A stretch of DNA of 64,000 bases from Bacillus luti (lineage in GTDB: Bacteria > Bacillota > Bacilli > Bacillales > Bacillaceae_G). The stretch covers positions 16,125 through 80,124 of the forward strand of contig NZ_MACI01000014.1 in NCBI RefSeq assembly GCF_001884105.1. The letters run 5' to 3'. The position numbers were made by a program, and so were the translations under genes. The notes below the pieces were generated by a model. That model did not search any database. It was not told the DNA's origin and saw only the letters and a list, made by a program, of their open reading frames with translations. Position 1 is the first letter of the stretch. Each line of letters begins with the position of its first letter. Below, piece by piece: positions 1-7,338 of this stretch.

Positions 1-457
1 CGTTTTCTAGCTTGCCAAGTAATGTGTAATCAATTGCGGTCTGCATAACACGCATGAGTTTTCGCTCGACAATACCGACATAATTAATACCTTCGCTTGT
101 ACATTTTCCGTATGCACGGATTAATCCACCTGCACCAAGTTTAATGCCGCCAAAATAGCGTGTAACGACAACGACGGTATCTTTTAGACCGCGTTTTTTT
201 AGTACCTCTAACATAGGTACGCCAGCAGTACCGCTAGGTTCGCCATCATCATTTGCTTTTTGGATTTGATCTTGTTCGCCAATTAAATACGCAGAACAAT
301 TATGTGTTGCATTCCAGTTTTGTTTTTTTATTTTTTGTATGAATTCTTGCGCTTCTTCTTCGGTTGTAGCTCGGCTAATGTAACAGATAAATCTTGATTT
401 TTGAATGACAATTTCATGTTCGCCGTAGTCTTTGATTGTTAAATATTGTAATAGCAC
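1..457 (-). CDS. yvyE: YigZ/IMPACT-family (UPF0029) protein, 3' part cut by window edge
   Basis: This minus-strand gene runs off the left edge, leaving about 152 codons from the N-terminus. The start is GTG at 457-455, preceded by an AGGGG ribosome site. The family signature NDDGEPSGTAGVPML is present, followed by VTRYFGGIKLGAGGLIRAY, both diagnostic of the YigZ/YvyE/IMPACT fold. Biochemical function in bacteria is poorly defined; eukaryotic IMPACT acts in translation control. It is divergent from degV. In B. subtilis degS-degU lie next to yvyE, and they are absent here. Family assignment is secure; the role is unknown. Confidence 0.9.
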   Translation of the reverse strand, partial: MLLQYLTIKDYGEHEIVIQKSRFICYISRATTEEEAQEFIQKIKKQNWNATHNCSAYLIGEQDQIQKANDDGEPSGTAGVPMLEVLKKRGLKDTVVVVTRYFGGIKLGAGGLIRAYGKCTSEGINYVGIVERKLMRVMQTAIDYTLLGKLEN

Positions 458-696
458 TCGTATACGCCCCTATCTATCAAAATGACTAGTACTTTACATT
501 TTAAAAGCGGGCGTTTTTATATTCAAACATTTTTTACAAATATGTTGAAATTTTTGATGAGTATTTCACCTTTTTGTTGTAATTTGTCGGGATAGGGAGT
601 ATAACTTCCAATCAGCATTTTCATGTATGGATGCACCATTTTTAGTTTTCGTGTAAACTTAGGGAATAAAAACTTTTTTATAAGGCAGGTACGAAA

Positions 697-1539
697 ATGA
701 AAACAGCTATTGTTACTGATAGTACAGCATATATACCGAAGCATATTCGTGAAGAACTCAATATATATATGATTCCATTGAACGTTGTATTTGGAACGGA
801 ATCTTATCAAGAAGAAGCTGGAATTTCAGTAGATGATTTCTATGTGAAAGTACGTGAGCAAGAAGAGCTTCCGAAAACTTCTCAGCCAGCAATCGGAAAA
901 TTTGTTGAGCTATATGAAGAATTATCTAAGGATTATGATGCAGTTATTAGCATTCACCTTTCAAGTGGGATTAGTGGTACATACCAAACTGCAACGACAG
1001 CTGGGCAGATGGTAGAGGGTATTGATGTATATACGTATGACTCTGAAATTAGTTGTGAAGTACAAGGATTCTATGTACGTGAAGGAGCAAAACTAGCAAG
1101 TGAAGGAAAGGATCCAAAAGAGATCATCGCCCGTTTTGATGAAATGAAGCAAACGATGGACGCCTATTTTGTGGTCGATGATTTACATCATTTACAGCGT
1201 GGCGGACGATTAAATAGTGCGCAAGCTTTCATTGGTAGTTTGTTACAAGTGAAGCCAGTTTTATATTTCAGAGATAAAATCATTATTCCGTTTGAAAAGA
1301 TTCGTACGCGTAAAAAAGCATTAAAACGAATTGTTGAGATTTTTGATGAGCAAGCAAGTAAAGGTGTACCTATGGAAGCAGTTATCATTCATGCGCAACG
1401 TGAAGAGGAAGCGAATGAATGGAAGGCTGAATTAGAAGCAAAATATCCTCATGTTACCATCCGTACAGGTTATTTTGGTGCTGTAATTGGTACGCATTTA
1501 GGTGAAGGTGCACTAGGTCTTGGATGGTATACGAAGTAA
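697..1539 (+). CDS. degV: DegV-family fatty-acid-binding protein
   Basis: The 280-residue protein begins MKTAIVTDSTAYIPK, the typical DegV start with the TDS motif that contacts a bound fatty acid carboxylate. IHLSSGISGTYQTA (residues about 88-101) and LHHLQRGGRLN follow in the usual family order. DegV proteins bind a fatty acid between two domains; FakB members hand it to the kinase FakA for phospholipid synthesis. Length matches the family (about 280). The ATG at 697 has a GGCAGGT site upstream and a terminator follows directly, so it is probably monocistronic. Its B. subtilis namesake sits beside degSU, which is missing here. Confidence 0.9.
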   Translation: MKTAIVTDSTAYIPKHIREELNIYMIPLNVVFGTESYQEEAGISVDDFYVKVREQEELPKTSQPAIGKFVELYEELSKDYDAVISIHLSSGISGTYQTATTAGQMVEGIDVYTYDSEISCEVQGFYVREGAKLASEGKDPKEIIARFDEMKQTMDAYFVVDDLHHLQRGGRLNSAQAFIGSLLQVKPVLYFRDKIIIPFEKIRTRKKALKRIVEIFDEQASKGVPMEAVIIHAQREEEANEWKAELEAKYPHVTIRTGYFGAVIGTHLGEGALGLGWYTK

Positions 1540-1553
1540 TAAGATATAAAAAG

Positions 1554-1578
1554 CTCTCTTTTTGAAGAGGGTTTTTTT
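1554..1578 (+). terminator. Rho-independent terminator of degV
   Basis: A 7-bp stem (1554-1560 with 1565-1571, two wobble or mismatch-tolerant pairs) is followed by seven T residues. Confidence 0.75.
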
Positions 1579-1711
1579 ACGGATATTTTGCGTACAGTTG
1601 ACAAGTTAATATTTGGAAATGGTAAAATGTACGTAAAATAAAATAATGAGGAAAGTTTTATAACTTACTTTTTACAAGAAACTATATTATAATAGAGGAG
1701 AGGTGAAACAT

Positions 1712-2026
1712 ATGGAGCATAATTCTTGCTTATGTCCAAAGTTTGAGTCTGCTTTTACTTTGCTTAGTAAAAAATGGACTGGCTTAATTATTAAATCTTT
1801 GCTCGAAGAATCGAAACGCTTTAGAGAAATCGCAGATATTATACCAAATATGAGCGATCGTATGTTGTCAGAGCGTTTAAAGGAATTGGAAAGCGAAGGC
1901 ATTGTCGTTCGTAATGTTTATCCAGAAGTACCGGTTCGAATTGAGTATGGCTTAACTGACAAAGGAAAAGCGTTAGAAAGTGTTATGGATGAAGTCCAAA
2001 ATTGGGCTGAAAAATGGATGAAATAG
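1712..2026 (+). CDS. HxlR-family redox-type regulator, YodB/CatR-like
   Basis: A 104-residue winged-helix protein of the HxlR family (DUF24). The N-terminus contains C-L-C-P-K-F-E-S-A-F, and the second Cys (residue 8) lines up with the sensing Cys6 of B. subtilis YodB and Cys7 of CatR, which detect quinones and diamide. The core (WTGLIIKSLL, RFREI, MLSERLKELE, YGLTDKGKAL) is standard. I place the start at ATG 1712 because an AGGTG site precedes it at good spacing; a GTG at 1703 would overlap the ribosome site. YodB and CatR usually repress neighbouring nitroreductases or dioxygenases, but none adjoins it, so the target is unknown. Confidence 0.85.
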   Translation: MEHNSCLCPKFESAFTLLSKKWTGLIIKSLLEESKRFREIADIIPNMSDRMLSERLKELESEGIVVRNVYPEVPVRIEYGLTDKGKALESVMDEVQNWAEKWMK

Positions 2027-2055
2027 CTTTTCAATTTTATTTGTAGATGCAATAA

Positions 2056-2083
2056 AACGTAAGGGAGTCCTTGCGTTTTTTTC
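2056..2083 (+). terminator. Terminator after the HxlR gene
   Basis: Stem 2056-2064 with 2069-2077 (9 bp including one G-T pair), a 4-base loop, then a T run. Confidence 0.85.
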
Positions 2084-2271
2084 TTTTTTTATAAAGTTTC
2101 ACCAATTAGTATTTACGGGCCATTATCTCACGCCTAAATTTCTTACAATTGCCGAATTTTTAGGGGGGAGTCCTGCACACGAATCGCGGGATAATAAGAG
2201 GTGTAAATCTTTTAAAATTCTACATATACATACAAATTTATACGTATTTTGCAATAGAGAGGTAATATAAT

Positions 2272-2288
2272 ATTACATTTGTTTTACA
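2272..2288 (-). promoter_or_regulatory. WalR-type box upstream of the CwlO-like gene
   Basis: Read on the minus strand this is TGTAAA-N5-TGTAAT, a full match to the WalR consensus TGTWAH-N5-TGTWAH known from B. subtilis. It lies just upstream of an extended -10 (TGGTATAAA, 2323-2331) that could drive the endopeptidase gene. WalR controls cwlO in B. subtilis, so the site makes sense, but it is inferred from sequence alone. Confidence 0.55.
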
Positions 2289-2383
2289 AAAGCGTAACAT
2301 TGGTAAAAAAAATCCCGAATTATGGTATAAAATTTATAGGTTATATACGGAAAATGAAAAAAGAAAGCGGTGTAAAAAATAAA

Positions 2384-3700
2384 ATGAAAAAGCTAAAAAT
2401 GGCATCTTGCGCATTAGTTGCAGGGTTAATGTTTTCAGGACTAACACCAAATGCATTTGCAGAAGATAATATTTCAGATGTGAAATCACAAATTAATACA
2501 CAAAATGACACTTTACATAAACAACAACAAGAGCGTGATGAATTACAAAAACAAATGAATGACTTAAACAAAACAATTCAAGGTTTAGATAAGTCTGTTC
2601 AAGAGAATGCTACAAAACTTGATGAAACAACGAAAAAAGTTTCTGATACTGAGCAATTAATCGAGAAGAAAAATAAAGATATTGCAGAATTACAAACAAA
2701 GATTGCAAAACGTGAAGAGTTATTAAGAAAGCGTTTAGTTGCACTTCAAGAACAACCAAATACGAACGTTGTAACAGAAGTTCTTGTAAACTCTAAAAAC
2801 ATTGCAGATTTAGTTGATCGTTTAAATTCTGTTTCTAAAATTCTTGAGTCTGACGAAGATATCATGAAAACACAACAAGAAGATCAAGCGAACGTGAAAA
2901 AAGATGTTGAAACAGTAAAAGAAAAACAAAAAGAATTAAAAGAAGCACAAGCTCAAATTGAAACTGCTAAGAAAGAACTTGACGCTGAAAAAGCGAAAAA
3001 AGAAACTGCAGTAAATGATTTAAGCGGTAAAATGGAAACAGTTGTAACTACGATGACAAGTACGGAAAGTCAATTAAAAGAGCTTGAACAACAAGCGTTA
3101 AAATTACAACAAATTGCTGAAAAAGAAGCACAAGAAAAAGCTGCACAAGAAGCTGCTGCTCAAAAGCAGGCAGAGCAAGCTGCTCAACAAGCACAAGCTC
3201 CAGCACAACCGGCGCAGGCTCCAGCACAACCACAAGCTGCTCCAGCAAGCAATGATGGACAAGCTAAAAAAGATGAGCCTAAGAAAAAAGAAGAGAAAAA
3301 AGCAACACCAGCTCCAGAAGTACCAGCTGACACTGGTGGCGGAAGACAAGATGTTGTCTCAAAAGCTAAAGGTTTAGTAGGTCTAAAATACGTATGGGGT
3401 AGTGCGTCAATTTCAAATGGTGGATTTGACTGTAGTGGATTAATCTCTTATGTTTACGGTTTAGGTCGTCAAGATACTAGAGGTTTATGGAGTTCTGTAC
3501 AAAAGATTAGCCCATCTGAAGCGAAACCAGGAGATCTTATCTTCTTACAAGGTACTTACAGAGCAGGCGTATCTCACGTTGGTATTTACATTGGTGGCGG
3601 TCAAATGATTCATGCTGCTGATGAGTCAACAGGCGTTACTTACGGTAGTGTAAATAGTTCATACAACCAAAAACATTTCTTAGGTTACGGTAGATTATAG
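2384..3700 (+). CDS. Secreted NlpC/P60 DL-endopeptidase, CwlO-like
   Basis: A 438-residue exported peptidoglycan hydrolase. Residues 1-23 are a signal peptide ending AFA-ED. About residues 25-270 form a long heptad-rich coiled coil, as in CwlO; a low-complexity A/Q/P linker (PAQPAQAPAQPQAAPA) and a K/E stretch follow. The C-terminal about 115 residues are NlpC/P60 with FDCSGLISYVYG (catalytic Cys), SHVGIYIGGGQMIHA (catalytic His) and a downstream polar residue. In B. subtilis CwlO is activated by FtsEX, encoded downstream in this window. The start could also be ATG 2354, ten codons earlier; neither has a strong ribosome site, and I prefer 2384 because it gives a compact signal peptide. Confidence 0.88.
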   Translation: MKKLKMASCALVAGLMFSGLTPNAFAEDNISDVKSQINTQNDTLHKQQQERDELQKQMNDLNKTIQGLDKSVQENATKLDETTKKVSDTEQLIEKKNKDIAELQTKIAKREELLRKRLVALQEQPNTNVVTEVLVNSKNIADLVDRLNSVSKILESDEDIMKTQQEDQANVKKDVETVKEKQKELKEAQAQIETAKKELDAEKAKKETAVNDLSGKMETVVTTMTSTESQLKELEQQALKLQQIAEKEAQEKAAQEAAAQKQAEQAAQQAQAPAQPAQAPAQPQAAPASNDGQAKKDEPKKKEEKKATPAPEVPADTGGGRQDVVSKAKGLVGLKYVWGSASISNGGFDCSGLISYVYGLGRQDTRGLWSSVQKISPSEAKPGDLIFLQGTYRAGVSHVGIYIGGGQMIHAADESTGVTYGSVNSSYNQKHFLGYGRL

Positions 3701-3730
3701 GATTATAATTGAATAAAAAATGTGTATAAA

Positions 3731-3772
3731 GTCGATAGCTTACTATTTTATAAGTAGGTTATCGGCTTTTTT
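3731..3772 (+). terminator. Terminator of the endopeptidase gene
   Basis: A long imperfect stem (3731-3744 with 3753-3766) is followed by a run of T. Confidence 0.85.
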
Positions 3773-3826
3773 GAGTTTTTACGAGAGCATGAGGAAGGTT
3801 TATAGTAGAGCTGGAGGTGGTTGCTG

Positions 3827-5176
3827 ATGCAAGCTGGGAAACAGTTATTACTAGAGGAACTTTCTTCAGATGTGCGGGATAATTTAGATGGTTTGAAAAA
3901 GAAGAGGGAGGTTACATGTGTACAAGGTATAAAAAAGAGAGATTCTAAATATATGTGTCAGCGCTGCGGGAATATAGAGCAGCGACTATTTGCGTCATTT
4001 CTATGCAAAAGGTGCAATAGCGTTTGTGTGTATTGCCGAAAGTGTATAACGATGGGGAGGGTAAGTGAATGTACTGTACTTGTTCGCGGGACTGCTGAAA
4101 GGAAAGGAGAAAATGATATGAATCCATTACAGTGGAAAGGCACTTTGTCTACTGGACAGGAGTTAGCGGCAAAAGGTGCCCTGGATGCTGTTAAGCAGAA
4201 AGAATCGTTTTTTATTTGGGCTGTGTGCGGTGCTGGAAAGACAGAGATGTTATTTTATGGTATTGCAGAGGCGCTTCAAAAAGGAGAAAGGGTTTGTATC
4301 GCAACGCCAAGGACGGATGTTGTACTTGAATTAGCACCAAGGATACGAGAGGTGTTCCCGAATATACATGTAGCTGCTTTATATGGAGGTAGTGTAGAAA
4401 GGGAAAAAGATGCAGCGTTAGTCGTGGCGACTACTCATCAACTGCTACGTTACTATAGAGCGTTCCATGTCATGATTGTAGATGAAATAGATGCTTTTCC
4501 GTATTATGCAGACAAAATGCTACATTATGCAGTAAAACAAGCGATGAAAGAGAATGCAGCAAGTATTTATTTAACGGCGACTCCAGATGAAAAGTGGAAG
4601 CGCAATTTCAGAAAGGGTAAACAAAAGGGTATCATTGTCTCCGGACGATACCACCGTCATCCGTTGCCAGTGCCCCTATTTCGCTGGTGCGGAAATTGGA
4701 AGAAAAGCCTCAACCGTGAAAGAATTCCTCGAGTTTTACTACAATGGTTAAACATATACTTAAACAAAAAATATCCCGTTTTTTTATTCGTTCCCCATGT
4801 ACGATATATAGAAGAAATAAGCTCGTTATTGAAATCATTGCATAATAAAGTTGAGGGTGTACATGCGGAAGATCCGATGAGAAAAGAGAAAGTCGCGGCG
4901 TTCAGAAAGGGAGAAATTCCGTTATTAGTTACAACGACAATTTTGGAGAGAGGAGTAACAGTGAAGAACTTACAAGTTGCGGTTTTGGGTGCGGAAGAAG
5001 AAATATTTTCAGAAAGTGCGCTCGTACAAATTGCAGGCCGTGTAGGTCGAAGTTTTGAGGAACCGTATGGCGAGGTCGTTTATTTTCATTACGGTAAGAC
5101 AGAGGCGATGGTACGTGCGAAAAAACATATTCAAAGTATGAACAAAAATGCGAAAGAACAAGGGTTGATCGATTAA
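3827..5176 (+). CDS. comFA: Competence DNA-uptake ATPase/helicase ComFA
   Basis: A 449-residue DEAD-box-like translocase for pulling single-stranded DNA inward during transformation. An N-terminal zinc-binding region shows paired cysteines (CQRCG, CKRC, CVYCRKC, about residues 44-72). Walker A is VCGAGKTE, Walker B is VDEID, and motif III is LTATP. Helicase-C motifs (ILERGVTVKNL, QIAGRVGRS) follow. ATG 3827 has GGAGGTG at 7-base spacing; the TTG at 3821 sits too close to it. The stop overlaps the comFC start by one base, giving a tight operon. No convincing ComK box was found upstream. Confidence 0.95.
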   Translation: MQAGKQLLLEELSSDVRDNLDGLKKKREVTCVQGIKKRDSKYMCQRCGNIEQRLFASFLCKRCNSVCVYCRKCITMGRVSECTVLVRGTAERKGENDMNPLQWKGTLSTGQELAAKGALDAVKQKESFFIWAVCGAGKTEMLFYGIAEALQKGERVCIATPRTDVVLELAPRIREVFPNIHVAALYGGSVEREKDAALVVATTHQLLRYYRAFHVMIVDEIDAFPYYADKMLHYAVKQAMKENAASIYLTATPDEKWKRNFRKGKQKGIIVSGRYHRHPLPVPLFRWCGNWKKSLNRERIPRVLLQWLNIYLNKKYPVFLFVPHVRYIEEISSLLKSLHNKVEGVHAEDPMRKEKVAAFRKGEIPLLVTTTILERGVTVKNLQVAVLGAEEEIFSESALVQIAGRVGRSFEEPYGEVVYFHYGKTEAMVRAKKHIQSMNKNAKEQGLID

Positions 5177-5880
5177 TGCATTGTCTACTTTGTGATGAGT
5201 GTATTGTAGAAACAGTTAGTTGGTACACCTTTTTTGTAAAGGTTCATAGAAAATATATATGTGATAGATGTGAGAAAAAACTGTCTTATATAATAGGAGA
5301 AATTTGCGTGGATTGTGGTCGTCCTTTAGATGACTTGCCTACCCGATATAAAGGAAATGACATTTGCATGGATTGTGTAAGATGGAGGAATGAGGAGGGA
5401 TATCGTCCTTTTAAAAATCGTTCGTTGTACGTGTACAATGATGAGATGAAAGGTATACTAGCGCAGTTTAAGTTTCGTGGTGATGCTGAGTTAGTTCATA
5501 TATTTTATCAACCTTTTCGTAGTCTGTTTCAAAAGTGCTTTACACATGTTTCAGTTATTATGGTTGTTCCGCTTAGTAGGGAACGGGAATACGAGCGAGG
5601 TTTTAATCAAGCGGAGTTATTGGCAGCTTGTTTACCTGTTAGCGTGTCTACTACATCGTTAAGCAGAAGAGAAACAGAAAAGCAAAGTAAAAAGACGCGT
5701 AAAGAAAGGGTGTCGGGAAGTAATCCTTTTTATTTTCAAGGAGAAGAGATGTTTCATGGGCAACATATTTTACTCGTTGATGATGTATATACGACAGGAA
5801 TTACAGTTAGGCAAATTGGAAGTCTTTTATACGATAGAGGAGCGAGGGAAGTTTCTAGTTTGACGCTTTGTAGAAGTTAA
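5176..5880 (+). CDS. comFC: Competence phosphoribosyltransferase-like protein ComFC
   Basis: A 234-residue ComFC/GntX protein. The N-terminus has two zinc-finger pairs (CLLCDEC, CDRC, CVDCGR, CMDC). The C-terminal phosphoribosyltransferase fold carries the PRPP signature LLVDDVYTTGIT (about residues 194-205). It acts with ComFA in bringing DNA into the cytosol. The ATG overlaps the comFA stop (TAATG), so translation is probably coupled. In B. subtilis comFB lies between comFA and comFC; it is absent here. Confidence 0.94.
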   Translation: MHCLLCDECIVETVSWYTFFVKVHRKYICDRCEKKLSYIIGEICVDCGRPLDDLPTRYKGNDICMDCVRWRNEEGYRPFKNRSLYVYNDEMKGILAQFKFRGDAELVHIFYQPFRSLFQKCFTHVSVIMVVPLSREREYERGFNQAELLAACLPVSVSTTSLSRRETEKQSKKTRKERVSGSNPFYFQGEEMFHGQHILLVDDVYTTGITVRQIGSLLYDRGAREVSSLTLCRS

Positions 5881-6000
5881 TCTGTAACTGTCGAAAGGGG
5901 CAATAAAAAGACGATAAGTCTTCTTTGACTTCATATGTTGTCATTCGTTATAGTCAAAATATGGGGTGAATGCCCTGATTTTTAGAGTGAAGGGAATGGA

Positions 6001-6204
6001 ATGAACATGCAAGGAAGAGTGAAATGGTTCAATGCAGAAAAGGGATTTGGGTTTATTGAGCGTGAAGATGGTGACGATGTGTTTGTTCATTTTTCTGCTA
6101 TTCAACAAGATGGATATAAGTCGTTAGAAGAAGGACAAAAAGTAGAGTTTGACATTGTTGATGGAGCGCGTGGACCACAAGCAGCTAATGTTGTAAAACT
6201 GTAG
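6001..6204 (+). CDS. cspC: Cold-shock protein (CspC type)
   Basis: A 67-residue single OB-fold protein with both RNA-binding motifs, KGFGFI (RNP1) and DVFVHF (RNP2). It binds and melts single-stranded RNA or DNA, acting as an RNA chaperone. The variant start [18 protein letters not shown] resembles what I recall as B. cereus CspC. ATG 6001 is chosen because AAGGG precedes it by 6 bases; ATG 6007 is the alternative and gives the commonly quoted 65 residues. It stands alone, followed by a terminator. Confidence 0.92.
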   Translation: MNMQGRVKWFNAEKGFGFIEREDGDDVFVHFSAIQQDGYKSLEEGQKVEFDIVDGARGPQAANVVKL

Positions 6205-6260
6205 GGATATTGTTTTTGGGAGAGAAAGCTGCGTTTGTGGCAACGTTATATATAGTAGAA

Positions 6261-6287
6261 CCTCTTGTTTTTTTACAAGGGGTTTTT
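6261..6287 (+). terminator. Terminator of the cold-shock gene
   Basis: An 8-bp stem (6261-6268 with 6275-6282) and a T run. The rest of the 6205-6522 gap holds a sigma-H-like promoter and an A/T palindrome, listed separately. Confidence 0.8.
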
Positions 6288-6439
6288 GTTATGAAAAGAG
6301 TTGTCAAAAAGTTGTTTCTTTTCTGTAACGAATTGTCCACAGTTATATTCGTTATTCACGATGTTAATAGGATAAAATAAAGATAGAAACGATGCATCTT
6401 TTCATTTCAACAAAAAACGATAAAAAAATCGCAATTCCA

Positions 6440-6461
6440 CTAATTTTTTTAAAAAAATTAG
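6440..6461. repeat. Perfect 22-bp A/T palindrome before hpf
   Basis: CTAA + T7 + A7 + TTAG is a perfect palindrome without a loop. It abuts the putative sigma-H promoter of hpf. It could be an operator, a rigid A-tract element, or chance in AT-rich DNA. Confidence 0.5.
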
Positions 6462-6462
6462 A

Positions 6463-6487
6463 AGGAGTTTTTAAGCCAGTGTCGAAA
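6463..6487 (+). promoter_or_regulatory. Sigma-H-like promoter of hpf
   Basis: AGGAGTT, 14 bases, GAAA. The sigma-H pattern is AGGAWWT-N14-GAAT, so each box has one mismatch and the spacing is exact. B. subtilis yvyD (hpf) is transcribed by sigma-H and sigma-B. The predicted start near 6495 leaves room for the AAAGGAGG ribosome site at 6506-6513. Confidence 0.45.
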
Positions 6488-6522
6488 TTATAGTACATAG
6501 GCTTGAAAGGAGGAATTCATCT

Positions 6523-7065
6523 ATGAAATTCAACATTCGTGGTGAAAATATTGAAGTAACTCCAGCATTAAAGGAATATGTAGAGAAAAAACTAAGTAAG
6601 TTAGAGCGTTATTTTGATACATTCCCAGAGGTTAAAGTTAATTTAAAAGTATACTCTGACAAGCAACGTGTCGAGGTAACAATTCCGTTTACTGATTTAT
6701 TACTTCGTGCAGAAGAAACTAATAGCGATATGTACGCTGCTATCGATTTAGTAGTTGATAAACTTGAGCGACAAATTCGTAAACATAAAACAAAAGTAAA
6801 TCGTAAGTTACGTGAGAAAGGTTCTGTGAAAACGAACTTTATCCTTCCAGAAGCAGTAGCTGTTCTGGATGAGGTAGAAGAGGATGAACTAGAACTTGTA
6901 CGTACAAAACGATTCGATTTAAAACCGATGGACGTCGAAGAAGCGATCCTACAAATGGATATGCTAGGACATAATTTCTTCGTCTTCACAAATGCTGATA
7001 CAAATGAAACTAATGTTGTATATGGCCGTAAAGATGGGAAATACGGTTTAATCGAAACTAAATAA
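6523..7065 (+). CDS. hpf: Long ribosome hibernation promoting factor
   Basis: A 180-residue long-form HPF (YvyD). Residues 1-100 are the S30AE domain that occupies the decoding site (MKFNIRGENIEVTPALKEYVEKK as opening, here shown only in part by MKFNIRGENIEV). A linker follows, and residues about 120-180 are the dimerisation tail (RTKRFDLKPMDVEEAI, MLGHNFFVF) that joins two 70S ribosomes into 100S dimers. The strong AAAGGAGG site fixes the start. It is upstream of secA, as in B. subtilis, and has its own terminator. Confidence 0.96.
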   Translation: MKFNIRGENIEVTPALKEYVEKKLSKLERYFDTFPEVKVNLKVYSDKQRVEVTIPFTDLLLRAEETNSDMYAAIDLVVDKLERQIRKHKTKVNRKLREKGSVKTNFILPEAVAVLDEVEEDELELVRTKRFDLKPMDVEEAILQMDMLGHNFFVFTNADTNETNVVYGRKDGKYGLIETK

Positions 7066-7072
7066 TAATTCG

Positions 7073-7103
7073 AAAGCGCAGCCGAAATGGCTGCGCTTTT
7101 TTT
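7073..7103 (+). terminator. Terminator of hpf
   Basis: A perfect 11-bp stem (7073-7083 with 7089-7099), loop GAAAT, then seven T. Confidence 0.95.
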
Positions 7104-7338
7104 GCTGCAAATAGATTTTTAAAAAACTTTTCCTAATTTAGAACTCGACATCCCGCCGATTGTTGTCATAGTTATAAGACAAGTGTTACAATTATCATTA
7201 GGTATATACATTTTAGTTTTTTTAATTAGGAGAAAAATTGGCATAACATATATTTGATTTTTATAACGACTGATTGTATATAGAGAAAAAGAAAAACAAT
7301 CGGAAGTTTTATTTTAATAAAAGAGGAGCGTATTTCCT

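Noticed and set aside
523-810. Minus-strand 95-codon frame overlapping the degV start
   Set aside because: It overlaps the first 38 codons of degV and shows no ribosome site or recognisable domain; the yvyE-degV gap is explained by divergent promoters.
2279-2383. N-terminal extension of the endopeptidase from TTG 2279
   Set aside because: It would put 35 residues before a clear signal peptide and cover the WalR box and -10 element.
3048-3377. Several frames inside the CwlO-like gene linker
   Set aside because: They arise from the repetitive A/Q/P- and K/E-coding sequence read in other frames.
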